64,000 nucleotides of DNA from Leucogyrophana mollusca. Lineage: Eukaryota > Basidiomycota > Agaricomycetes > Boletales. The DNA is taken from the NCBI GenBank assembly GCA_021014945.1, contig MU266489.1:1-64000 (forward strand), in the 5' to 3' direction. The notes beneath the pieces were generated by a model that worked only from the letters and a program-made list of their open reading frames with translations, ran no database searches and had not been told where the DNA came from. This document shows positions 9,941 through 25,554 of this stretch, piece after piece; the first letter of the stretch is position 1, and each line of letters begins with the position of its first letter. The position numbers and the translations under genes are program-made.

Positions 9941-12900
9941 CTAGATTAGCGAGGCACCACCGTTTTGTTGCTGAAATGGCTGCTTCAGAGGATCCTGGCC
10001 GCCAGGATTGAAATTTGAGAACGCGCCACTTCCCCCAAATCCAGCTCCAAAGGGCGACGCCCCATTCGTGCCTCCGCCGAATGCCCCAAACTGCGGCGTA
10101 GAGGTTGAAGAAGGAAGCGGGGGAGCTGATGAACCATTGGAGCCTGGTCCTCCTCCAGATCCTGTAAACATGGAAGCTCTGAACGGATTTGCCCCTCCCA
10201 TTGCCCCAGTAGCCTGTGGCCGAAGACCAACACCTACAGTCGAGCCCCCATTCAGTCTGGGGAAACTCGACAAAGCACCAGTTGGCTGGGCATTGAGTGC
10301 TCCAAGGCCAGTTGACTGTTGGCCCATCCCCGAAAAGCTGTTCCCAAATGCTGATGATCCTGGATTAGCGCCAGTCGAGGACGCAGTCGCGGGCGCTTTG
10401 CCGGTCACATCTGGAGTGGTCGGCCCAGATTGTGGTATTGGGGGGAGAGACTCTAACAACGAGGCACCAAACGATGACGTCGGCTTAAATGCCTTTACCC
10501 CTCCGAAGCCTGTCGTTTGTGGTTTCAAAGGCGCGGCAGCCGATGAAATTGATATCGAAGGTGCCGATGAGGTAACGGTAGCGCCTGTAGGCTGACTCGA
10601 CATTGGCGAGAAAGACGAGAAAACGGAATCGGAAGCTGTCGACCCCGATGGCGTGCTCTGGTGATTCAAAGTTGACGATCCAAAGCCAGTATTGTTTAGG
10701 GCACTTGCACCCCCCTCGGACTTCTTGAAGGCAAACGACGACGCAATGCTGGATATGGAAGAATCCCCAAAGCCGGACCCCTGAGTTCCAAATGCTCCAA
10801 AGGCACCTGTTTGCTGCGGCTGAAGAGGCTGGGATCCGTTGGGTGTGGGACTGTTATTGCTTCCCCCACCAATACCCATCGCCAACTCCATCAATGTTGG
10901 CGGCTTTGGAACCGGCGGAGCAGGTGTCACAGGGACACCGAATGGATTGCGCGACCCAGTCTGGTGTGATTTCACGGGCTGTGCAGTTGGAGGAGATGTC
11001 GCTGACGGTTGCTCTGATCCGAACGCAGTAAGAGGCGTGGACGCTGGACGAGCTGGTAGATCTGTAGATGTCCTAGAAGGACCAGGCTGTCCAAACGGCA
11101 TATTGGTGGATGGTAACTGGTTGGCAAATGCATTCGGTGGTGGCGCGGAGGCTTGCCCGAATGGCTGCTGCTGGGATGGGTTGGGTGGTGGAAACGGTGA
11201 TTGTTGGCCCTGGAGCTGCTGTGGTTGAGGTGCAAAGGCGTTCGCGAGTGGGACCCCTGTGTTGAACTGCGGCATACCAGTTCCTTGTGGAAGAAGCACA
11301 CTCTGCCGGAAGGGATTTGCGCCGGTTGCTTGGGGCTGCAAGAAGCCTGTAGCCTGTGGCGGAGGGAAACCTGTTGCTTGAGATTGCAAGAAGGTAGAGA
11401 ACGGTCGATGTTGGGGCTGGGACTGGGGCGGCTGTAGACCGAATGCATTTGGTTGGGGAGATTGGAAAGACTGCAACCCAGGGAAGCCAGTTGACTGCGC
11501 CTGGAGTTGCGATGGAAATCCAGCGGGCTGCGAAGGGAAAGCGCCTGTCATCTGACGTTGGACAAAAGGGTTGTGAGCTGCTTGTTGGTGGAAGTAGTTC
11601 GTGGTCGGACTGCTGGTATGTCAGTTTTCATGAATAGCCTTCAATGAAACACCACAGACCTGCCAGTATGAGGGTTGAATATGGTTGGTTGATCTTCTTC
11701 AATGGAAGTGAAAAAGTCCATCATTGCAGAACTGGGGTCTGGCTTGCTGGATGTCGTCGCGGGTGGAATTGGCGCCGAAGCGGATTGACTTGATTGAGTG
11801 GAGGTTGAGGCTGTCGCAGCTTCTGATGTGGACGCTGTGATGATTGTGAGCGGCAAACGCGCATTCAACAACCCACACTTACCCTGAGCGGGGTTGCTTG
11901 AGCTCCCATTTCGTGGAGCCCTACCGTTTTTGTCTGCAGCTTCCTTGCTTGCCTTGTACTCAATTCTGTTCTGGTCAAAGTTCGGATCGTTGAGGTACTC
12001 TTGGAGAGCGCCCGCAAGCGATACGGGTGCCTATAAATGGAACAACTCAGTTGGGCTATTAGCATAAATTACAAGGGCTCACATGTTTCAGATTTGGTAT
12101 AGACACGTTGAGTAGGTTCTGAAGCTTCTTCGCCACACCCAAGTACTCAACTACACGCTCAGTCTGTTTACAGAAGTGTCGGTAGATTGCGAGTGCTTGC
12201 TCGGCGTCGATTTTAGACATTTCGAAGTAATGCTCTACCGAACGGTAAGGAAAGCTAAATGCTGGTAATATTGAACCCACCTAGAACATTTATAACGCCT
12301 TCGTTTCCGGCTTGAAAGAGAATAAGGAGGTCTTTCACGAGCATTCTGAGGGCAGTTATTGTCAATTCGTCCTCGAGGTCGTCGAGATAGAACTGAACAC
12401 TATCCAATCAGCATGACGTCGCCCAGCTACGAGGGGTAACATACCCTGCATTCGACCAGCGTGTCGATCATCTTCTGCACGGTCTTGGTCTCGCGAAGCA
12501 AGCCCTTCTCCACCGTCATTACCCTGAGTTTCCTACCCATGATGGTTTTGCTCCTTTGAGGACCCTTTGATTTTGTAGATGACTTTGTTGCCGGACCACT
12601 GCCGTACGCCAAGTCCTCCTCAATTGAGTTATTTACACGCATATCACGGTTCGTCTCGGCTTGCACGCGAATTGCGTCGTGTTTCAAATCGCGATACGCC
12701 CGAATGCGAGAGTCCAAGTATATAGCGTAGTGCTGCAAGTTTTGGGGAGCGTTGTACCCTAATCTCGGTTGTTAGCAATGATTCGGGAACACTAAAATGC
12801 TGACAGACCTTCCCAGTTGCCCGCAGACACATTGCGGAGGCGGAGTACCTCAGTGGAAGACAAATGAGCAAGAACGTTGTCCGTTGCCCCGTTGCGAATC

Positions 12901-13219
12901 ATCGTGTGTAATACGATCAATGCCTTGAAGACAATCTGGCGGAGGACATCACAGGTATCAGGTTTGGAGCGTTTTTGAGCCGTAATATAGAGTGCGCACT
13001 ATGGCATTAGGTTCCCGCAGGCGCGGAGCGAGGGCCTTGCAGACATCATGAACAGCACCGTCCTCTGACCAGGTCGCGGCAATGATGGGATCTAGGTACT
13101 GGCGGACACCAGCTGAGCGGGGAAAGCGAGTAGTTGCAACGATCTGGACATACTTTAGCTTTTGGGGGAGCTGCCTTTGGTTTACAAGCCAGCTTTACGA
13201 CCTTGTCGAAGCTGGACAT
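9941..13219 (-). CDS. AP180: AP180/YAP180-type clathrin assembly protein (ANTH domain)
   Basis: Endocytic adaptor that binds PI(4,5)P2 through an N-terminal ANTH domain and recruits clathrin and EH-domain proteins. The first exon (13219-13154) encodes MSSFDKVVKLACKPKAAPPK; splicing continues with YLDPIIAATWSEDGAVHDVCKAL. Further ANTH blocks are FKALIVLHTMIRNGATDN, LRDLKHDAIRV-type helices, YFEMSKIDAEQALAIYRHFC and RVVEYLGVAKKLQNLLNVSI. After about residue 280 the chain is low complexity, rich in Gln, Pro, Ser and Gly. By eye it carries eleven matches to [LIVM]xx[QNTS]xTG (for example LQAQSTG, LQSQATG, LQPQATG, LKPQTTG, LRPQATG, VQRQMTG) and four NPF motifs. In yeast the first motif is the Ark1/Prk1 kinase site and NPF binds EH domains of Ede1/Pan1-type proteins. 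The last large exon is about 11.5-9.94 kb. It is divergent from the mannosidase gene. Confidence 0.9.
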
Positions 13220-13718
13220 GGCTGGACTCGAGGACCAACGATGGGTGCCAGTGCATGATCCCGTCTGTGGAATTATTGGGAGTTCAAACTCAGCTCCGCC
13301 TGCTGCCGTCGCATAGGACTCGTTCTTTCTCCCAACTGAGGCTTGGGATCCCAGCACAGCGCTCAATCTCTCTAGTTATATTTTTATTCCCAAACTGAGC
13401 CCATCCTGTGACGATTCACATCTAACCTGACCGTCGTTGTCGCTGCTTTTTCCCAATATTCAGCGAGGCAGATCCGGAACCTGCCAAGGGTATCTGCTGA
13501 GGAGGTCGGCATCCCGGCATATCCGCCTATTAAGTCTGGCATGTGCAACCCAAGCCAATACATAGTCACCTCCTGCGACCACCCACGCTCACTGAACCAA
13601 GGTCCTGTGGGTTGAAGCGTCCCTCTGCTGTCTTTGGGATCCCTTTACTGCCGTACATTTTAGCGGCCATTTAGGTTGACGCTCGAGATTTTATTGGCCC
13701 ACGGGTATTTTGCATGCC
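13220..13718. promoter_or_regulatory. Divergent promoter region of AP180 and GH47 mannosidase
   Basis: About 0.5 kb between two head-to-head genes. I see no convincing coding frame and no obvious TATA box. Short open frames here have no family motif. Confidence 0.45.
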
Positions 13719-16072
<2,354 letters not shown>

Positions 16073-16527
16073 CAAAGCAGAATAGATTAGGTGATACCAT
16101 CGGACTATAATAATCAATCGTAAATTGTACTTGTGCAGGGGCACGTTGAAACGAGATGAAGCTTGAACCTTTCATCCTGGAGGTTGGAGTCAGCTGTAGT
16201 CTAGCTCAACAATGCGAATCGGTTTGTCTGCACAACGTCTCCCGAATGGGGCTATCGAAACCGGCGTCTAGTCACATTTTCTTTCGATGTTGGGTTTGCC
16301 TGGTCCATTCTTACTGGTGGCTTTTACAGCGTAGAACCCAAACTCTCTATTTCGGTCGTCGGCGTTTGGTGACTTGGATGTTCTCTTTAAGTTGTTTGTT
16401 GGCCCGACCGGTCCGGTTCGGGCAGCCAAGCTTGTATGCGTCCACGAGAGCGCTTGGGTCAACATATGGACGGAATGTGCGGAGCTGTCAGCGCCAAAGG
16501 TTCAGTAGCACTCTCATTCAACCCATC
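16073..16527. other. Intergenic region upstream of glycerol kinase
   Basis: About 0.45 kb. The glycerol kinase frame stays open upstream to about 16156, but that part has no kinase similarity. I see no other gene. Confidence 0.5.
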
Positions 16528-18697
<2,170 letters not shown>

Positions 18698-18853
18698 ACG
18701 ACAGATCAAGCGAAGGGAGATATCTATTCGTAACTTCAAATACCCTGTAACAACACCGTGTACAGTAGATATGTTCAACTGAGGGGGCATGCGTGCTGAG
18801 CTCATAGTTAACCACTGATATTGACGAATGAACTATGTCATTGTCGTACGTTA

Positions 18854-21194
18854 TTATCGAAACTTCTTAAGAGGATCCGACTTTTTCTTCCCCCCTCTTC
18901 CTCCAAGGCCACCCCGTCCACCCCTTCCTCGTCCACGCCCGCGGACAGATGTTTTCTTGAAGGGTACAAAACCAACTTTGGGTTCTTGGGGAACATCACC
19001 TCCCACATCAACCCCAGGCACAGGTGCAATACGAGGAAGCAGATACTTCGGGACATGTTTCATGTGAGCTTGCACCCTTGTCGGATGCAAAGGCTTGTCA
19101 TGTCGCAGATATTCAAGATCCAGAGGGTTGTCCTCAAAATGCGCCTGAAACAAGCATTAGCCACAGCTGATGTATCATAAAGATCACACTAACTTTGAGT
19201 TTCTCCGAGTTGATGATCTCCGTCTTCAACTCCTTGATCCTTGCTTCCTTGATGGCGCTCCTGGTAACTGACCGCAGCGCATCATCCATACGATACCTGA
19301 AGGCCTCCACCTGCTTCATGTCGAATTTATACTCTTTTATTTTACTTCCCCTCGCCCCCTGCTCTTTTTCTATCTTCGCGAAGACGGCTTCATCATTCTT
19401 TGAGCTCTCCAGGCACCCAACAACCTTGTTCTTCCCCCATTGCTCTTTCGGGACGACGAACGATAGCGACATTCCTGTGCGACCTGCACGGGCGGTCCGT
19501 CCAACACGATGCGTATACGACCGAGAGGAGGTGGGGAGGTCGAAATTTAACACGCAAGCGACATCGACAAAGTCCACACCGCGCGTCACACCATACTCCT
19601 TGTCTCCCTTTTTTCGCGATTTACGCTTCCGTGATTTGGACGGCTCTATTACGGGAGACTTTTCGCGTCTTTTCCTTTTCTTCGAAGAATGATCAGCAGG
19701 TGCATCTCCTCCCTCGTCTAAGGAATTCAGTTTTTCAGGTTCACGCTGGGTGGAGACAACTAATTATGGGCATTAGTACACATGCTAAAATTGATAATTA
19801 ATGACAACTGACCGTCTTCTTCAATTCCCAGCGCCTCTCCCTCCTCTTCCACTTCCATGTTATCATCATCATCAGAATCTTGTTCCGCCCGAGCACCACT
19901 CTCGTCAGTGGCGATGATATAGTCGTACACTCCTTTGTTGAACTCCTGCACAGTGTGGTATCTGCCGAGCTTATCAGCATGTATATATAATTGGTCAACA
20001 AGAATGCGCACCGCGAGTTCAACGGTAGCTCAGAGTTAAGTACACAGCTCTTTATGGAGAATTGTTCGAGGAACAGTTTGAGTCGATAGCTTCGATCGAC
20101 ATCGTTTACAAAAAGAATACATTTGCCTTTGATCAGCCTCAGTTTGAGGATGACATACGTCAGAAGGAACTTGTCGACTTCTGAACATCTGGATATGATT
20201 GGTTTCAGCATGGTGGTAAAGTTGTGGCAGGGATAACATACTGGACAGAATATTGACTCAAAAGTGCTGCTTCGTCTTCACCTTCTTCGAGTTTAAGGAT
20301 AGCCTGTTTTTGATAGATGAATTCGCAGTGCGAAGTATGGATATTGGACCACTAACGGGGCTGCGAAGGGCAAGGCCTTTAAGCGTTTCCACGTCGTCCG
20401 TCATCGTCGCACTCATCAAAAATGACTGATACACTTTAGGGAGATGGCCACCACCAAAAATCTGCCGGACGTCTTCATCGTGGCCATATGATAAGATCAA
20501 ATCTGCTTCGTCGATAACCAGTGAATCTAAAGAGGAGAGGGATAAAGCCTGAGTAAATAGTTCAGCTACGAGCAACAGTTCTTCGTCAAAGAAAACGACC
20601 TTGGACTGCAATAAGCCGAGGGCACGAGACGGGGTAGATATCACGATGTCGGGTCTATCTGCCAAGAGTGCACTGTTATCGTCTCACGATAAGTAGTCTT
20701 CTGGTGAGAAGCACCAGAATGGAGGACTTACCGCTCTAAGTGTGTTGCAGTCCCAGTCGCAACATTTGCTATGACCACGTCCTTGTCACAGTACGACAAG
20801 AGGCTTCGTAGGCAAGTAGCCACCTGTTCCGATAGCTCTCGTGTCGGTACAAGAATAAGCGCGCGAGTGGATTGTAAGTTTGAATCAGAAGGCACCGATG
20901 ACTTCGGGAAAATTCACTGAGTGGACTGAGCCGTCCAATATGTGATGCACCTACAGATTTGACACTAAGAATTTTCTGCACGATCGGAATGCAATATGCA
21001 GCGGTCTTTCCGCTTCCTGTCCGAGCTCTTGCTAGGATATCGCGGCCTTCGAGAGCAAGTGGTATGGCTTTAGCTTGAACCAGGGTAGGTCGGGCGAAGC
21101 CGATGTCGGCGAGAGCCCTTAGAAGTCGTGCATCCAGGAGATGAGAAAAGGATGAGAACAGCGATTTTGTGTCGACCAGATGAGCATCCGGCAT
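18854..21194 (-). CDS. DBP9: DEAD-box RNA helicase Dbp9 (DDX56-like)
   Basis: Nucleolar ATP-dependent RNA helicase needed for 60S subunit assembly. Helicase motifs in order are the Q-motif region ([20 protein letters not shown]), motif [28 protein letters not shown], motif [22 protein letters not shown] in [37 protein letters not shown], and motifs [20 protein letters not shown] and [15 protein letters not shown]. As in other Dbp9 proteins, an acidic and then Lys/Arg-rich insert sits before motif V (about 19620-19860). The tail has [18 protein letters not shown] and ends in a Gly/Arg-rich stretch. Start 21194 ([20 protein letters not shown]) matches family length; the frame is open further upstream but without similarity. 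It shares a 265-bp promoter with the HIT-finger gene. Confidence 0.92.
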
Positions 21195-21459
21195 CTTCAG
21201 CTGGGATGAGGATTGTCCAAAGCCTCCGATAATAATGGGCAGCTCGAAACGTTGGCCACAAGATGGCTGAATCCAGGCAGGATGGGATGCAAGCAAACTT
21301 TCGGGCCAACCCTAACCTAAACGTAGGATTGGAAGCCTCTTTCATAAATCGACGAAGTCGGGGGCAGTTGGGTATACTCGGTACTGTGACCACAATCTAC
21401 AGCACTTGCATTCGCAAGGAAGCCAATTTTCCAGGCACTTCTCAGTAACTATATTATCG
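21195..21459. promoter_or_regulatory. Bidirectional promoter of DBP9 and ZNHIT2-like gene
   Basis: Only 265 bp separate the two start codons, so the divergent genes must share regulatory DNA. No TATA box is evident. Confidence 0.5.
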
Positions 21460-23000
21460 ATGGACGCTACACAAGAAATCCGCACAAGTTCTGCAGAAGA
21501 TGAGGGCTCTGGAGGGGACAAGGTACTGTGTGGCATGTGCGTCCATCCGAAATCATTCATCACCCCGCTTTAATTGTAGCATTGCTTGCTTTGAAGCTGT
21601 CGACGGCAATTCGCCAGGTATACCTGCCCTACATGCAATGTCTCATATTGCTCTTTGACCTGTTTTCGCTCAGAGGTAAGCCCGTTTCGATGTATCATGT
21701 TGAGTGTCCAAGCTTACCTCCTACAGGCCCACTCTCAGTGCTCTGAGACCTTCTATCGTAAAGAGATAGAAACCGGGATCAACAGCGAATCTTCAAAAAC
21801 TGCACAGGAAAGGATGCAAATGTTAGAACTGTTGAAACGAATGGAATCCCAGGCCTCAGAAGAGGATAACCTCTACAGTGAAGATGACGACGAGAATGAC
21901 GACCTGGCTCGTCGATTGGCCAATGTGGACATCTGTATGTATCTTATAAAATATCCCTCTTGTTATCAGCTAAATGATTTCTAGCTTCCGCCTCATCTAA
22001 TGACCTTCTCGCTCTCCTGACCAAGGAAGAACGCGACAAATTCTTCAAGGCTCTACGGGACCCGTCCAGTGAGCTCGCGCAACAGCTTCTGGCCAGCGAA
22101 GAGCTACAGAAAGGCAAGCGCGAACCATGGTGGGAGGCACCTTCGACTGAAGGACAAGGAGCTGAGCGTGTACGATACGGAGACAAGCCAGCTATCATGG
22201 ACCTTCCTATATATACCATGAAGCTCCCTCCCAATGGTCCTTCATTGATCTACAATATATGTGCTGTTCTGTGAGCCTACCGTTTTCGCTTCCTCCTCTT
22301 GCAACTGATCTGCCCTGGTAGTATTTCTTATGCGTATGCCACTCGACATCTCGCGGTCTCCCCTTTAGCATCACCAACTAACGACGACTTGGACATGGCT
22401 GAAGCCCGCCGATTAATATCACAGACCGTCCCATTTATTGTGGACCGGAAGTCCAGACTACTGTACACTACTTTGGCATCCGCTGTCACTGACACATGGT
22501 CACAGTTTACTCCTGTGAGTGCCTTGCATCAAATCTCGAACTAAAACGGCTGAATTGATGACTGCTAGGGTACCATGAATGCAAAATTGCTGTCCCTACT
22601 TCTACGTGATGTTGCGACCATCCTTGATCCCCGTAGAGTGACTCTGGTAACGTCCCATAAAGAACACTCGGTTCCATCGGAAATTCGGGCAGACTTCGCG
22701 CCTGGATTAGCCTTGTCCGACATGGCCCGCTTATTCGAACCAGCTCAAGCTCGTGCCAATGCCTCAGCACCCCGCCATCATCACGTCGCCATGAAGTTGA
22801 CCTTCTATGCCGCTCATCTATTATCCGTGCCCCCAACTCTAATGCGTGCGCTCGCAGACGAGGTCCGAGCACGATCAGAGTTCGTTGAGCAAGAAACAGA
22901 TCAATTCAGCTCGAGAGATAAAAGAGACCAGAAGACGGCTTCGAATCCTGATATCGTGGGACACGATCATCGAAGAGGAAGCATTGAGGAGCTCGCCTGA
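21460..23000 (+). CDS. ZNHIT2: HIT-type zinc finger protein (ZNHIT2-like)
   Basis: HIT-finger proteins work with the R2TP/R2SP chaperone machinery on snoRNP, U5 snRNP and polymerase assembly. Exon 1 is 21460-21536 and exon 2 is 21597-21675, with exon 3 from 21727. Splicing assembles the zinc finger LCGICRRQFARYTCPTC followed by NVSYCSLTCFRSEAHSQC, placing all metal ligands in the family order in the first 60 residues. The rest is helical and acidic (EEDNLYSEDDDENDDLARRL), then DLLALLTKEERDKFFKALRD, typical of the ZNHIT2 branch, and a C-terminal helical region to 23000. The acceptor at 21596 was chosen over an earlier AG because only it keeps CxxC in frame. Exact orthology to ZNHIT2 rather than other HIT proteins is inferred. 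Confidence 0.85.
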
Positions 23001-23624
23001 CAAAGGTCGCAGGTTAAGATTTCTGTCATAGGTCAGCTGGACCGGTCTCTTCAGTGATGACCGCCAAGGTCCCCGTGCACGTCGACTAGGGTTTTTTTCG
23101 GGGACCTCCACTGTCACGCCCTGCATTTCTGGCCATCTATCGATGGCAAATCTAATCCTGTCTCACATTGTCGGCTCGTGGTGGTTTACGCCATGCCAGC
23201 CCCCTTGTTCCCGAGGTGGTAATCCATGAAGCTTTGAAGGCTCGGCTTTACGGCTCAACACAGATATGATGGCTTTGGCTGTGTAATAAACTTCCGCAAT
23301 ACCGTTTCACTCCATCTTCTGCCGGCCAACACGACAATAAGCAGGCTGAACAGGCATGTCGAACGCTGAGGCAGATGGCCCGTCGCCAAAGCCACAGTGG
23401 CAGCTGGCTGTGGCATGACTGGGAGGGTACCATACAAACAGTCACAAACATATACGCCACACCCATAATCGATTGGGGGTACCCTCGCAGTCATGGGCCG
23501 TGAGCACTGCTGAACATGGCTCATAAAATGCGCACACACTCTTGCCACACGGCCAGCTCGTACTCATAAGCAACTCGCCCTCTCCCTCCTCCACAGTGTC
23601 GTCGCCAGCTTTATAGCCCTTATT
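23001..23624. other. Intergenic region upstream of the ZIP transporter
   Basis: About 0.6 kb. No frame with family motifs on either strand. I looked for an ACCTNNAGGT-type zinc-responsive element and saw no clear copy. Confidence 0.45.
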
Positions 23625-25034
23625 ATGTCGTCCCCATCGTCTATCCCGACAGCGAGCCCATCGGTCGACAACACCTTAAATTGCTCCTCCGGCGGTGGAG
23701 CAAACACATATACGAATCTTCGCATAGCATCTGTGTTCATCATCTTAGCATCGTCATCTTTTGGCGCCCTTTTCCCCGTCATCGCCCGGAGAACTAGCTG
23801 GCTGCATGTTCCCAAAGGCGTCTTCGAGTATGGTCCCGTCATCACTTGATCAACGCAATGCTGACTTCCCTGTAGATTCGCCAAGTACTTCGGTTCAGGA
23901 GTCATAGTATGCTCGCTCCGATGTTGCTGCCCTATCCATGCTCACCCGTAACCTAGATCGCAACAGCGTTCATCCACCTGCTTAGTCCAGCGCTGGATGA
24001 GCTGAGTTCGCCCTGTCTTTCGCCAGCATGGCAGGAATATGTACGCGGTCTACTTCATTCCTTCCTATTACACTTTTTCACGTAACTCGAAGCCTTATGC
24101 ACTAGCATTGGCAATGCTGAGCCTATTCTCTATCTTTATCGTAGAATTGATTGCCTTCCGATGGGGCACATCAAAACTCGCCGCCCTCGGTATCAAGCAT
24201 GGTCAGGCAGCCTTTTACGTTTCACTCCTTATCTCTCTGACATTTCATTAGATGCACACGGGCACGGACTTGGCGCGCACGCTGCCCACGGGCCCGAGGG
24301 CAGCAATGATCCCGGTACGAGAGATACGGATTCTGAAAAAACTCAAGATATCGAAGCTGCACACAATCACGAGCATCACGATGATTCTGCCGCTGCCCAA
24401 ATTATCGGAGTCTTTATTCTGGAGTTTGGCGTTATACTGCACAGGTGAGACTCATCAGTATTTCTTTGGGCGACATTAACGTTGTATATTCTTAGTGTGC
24501 TTATCGGCCTTACCCTGGCGGTTGACCCAGACTTTAAAGTTCTGTTTGTTGTCATTGTATTCCACCGTGAGTCTGACATGTGTGGAGAAACATCAATCAC
24601 TAATCCGAGGGCATTCAGAAATGTTCGAAGGGCTTGGTCTTGGATCCCGACTTGCCTACATGAACCTGCCACCGCGCTTCAGATACGTGCCGATTTGTGC
24701 AGCCGCTATCTACGGCATTACGACTCCCATTGGAATAGCAGCTGGCCTGGGCGTTAGGTCTTCCTATAATCCCGGAAGCACTACCAATTCCATTATCAGC
24801 GGAGTGTTGGATTCACTCAGTGCCGGTATCTTACTATACACTGGAGTCGTCGAGGTACGATCTAACCCCGCGAGATATGAATTAGTGCATGCACTAACCC
24901 GATGACAGCTTCTTGCTCACGAATTCCTTTTCAACAAAGAAATGATCAATGGTTCGAACGGCAAACTCGCGTACGCCCTTGTGTGCATGCTATCGGGAAC
25001 AGCTATTATGGCACTACTTGGGCGATGGGCGTAA
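23625..25034 (+). CDS. ZIP family zinc/iron transporter
   Basis: Membrane importer of zinc (possibly iron) into the cytosol, resembling Zrt1/Zrt2. Spliced order: N-terminal glycosylatable segment (NTLNCSSGGG), TM1 (IASVFIILASSSFGALFPVI), FAKYFGSGVI, then IATAFIHLLSPALDEL, TM3 LALAMLSLFSIFIVELIAF, and a His-rich cytosolic loop (DAHGHGLGAHAAHG and AAHNHEHHDD). The signature metal-site helices follow: FILEFGVILHSVLIGLTLAV and FHQMFEGLGLGSRLA, then GITTPIGIAAGLGV and SAGILLYTGVVELLAHEF. The last exon ends ALLGRWA at 25034. The first exon ends at 23827 and joins FAKYFG across a short intron. All pore His and Glu residues expected for ZIP are present. Confidence 0.92.
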
Positions 25035-25490
25035 TTCCTCCTCGCGCTATCAAGATAGCGATAAGCCCGCACGACCTGTCGGAGAGTCAGAGACTGCATT
25101 TGTATCACTTTGTAAGGATATATGTTCTGTTGTATAGAGTTAGGCCTTGTTGTATTGCAATACCGACATCCATGTGGCTTCATGGGGTTATTATAGAATC
25201 AATACCTTGTTCTGCCGGTGCTGAAGTGCATGGACTGGCTCGCAGATAAGAGTTTGAGCATCCAATGAATTGGCGATGAAACTTCGCACACGACCATAAC
25301 GACGGAACAAGGTTTGCGGTCTTCTCTGATCCGCGTTGGGAACCGAGACACTCGAGAATAGGGCCGGAGCCAATCATAGCAGTGCCTTTGGTCACCGGAG
25401 CTCAAAACACTCTCCATATTATCACAAACTCGGATACGAAATACCTCCATCTCTATTACATACATGACGCGCTAGGGCGCGCTGGGGAAT
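25035..25490. other. Intergenic region upstream of M28 aminopeptidase 1
   Basis: About 0.45 kb with no supportable gene. It presumably carries the ZIP 3' end and the aminopeptidase promoter. Confidence 0.45.
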
Positions 25491-25498
25491 TTTATAAA
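25491..25498 (+). promoter_or_regulatory. TATA box of M28 aminopeptidase copy 1
   Basis: TTTATAAAGG lies about 60 bp before the start codon, suitably placed for a core promoter of a regulated secreted enzyme. Confidence 0.5.
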
Positions 25499-25554
25499 GG
25501 TGGGCCCATAGCCTTCATTCACCCTGTGTTCGCTTCCTCCGTCCTCCTCTCATC

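Noticed and set aside
10008..10595. Long plus-strand open frame of 195 codons
   Set aside because: It is the antisense of the low-complexity AP180 tail; its Pro/Gly/Ala-rich product reflects the repeats on the real strand.
16156..16527. Upstream extension of the glycerol kinase frame
   Set aside because: The open frame has no similarity to the family, while the ATG at 16528 gives the expected kinase N-terminus.
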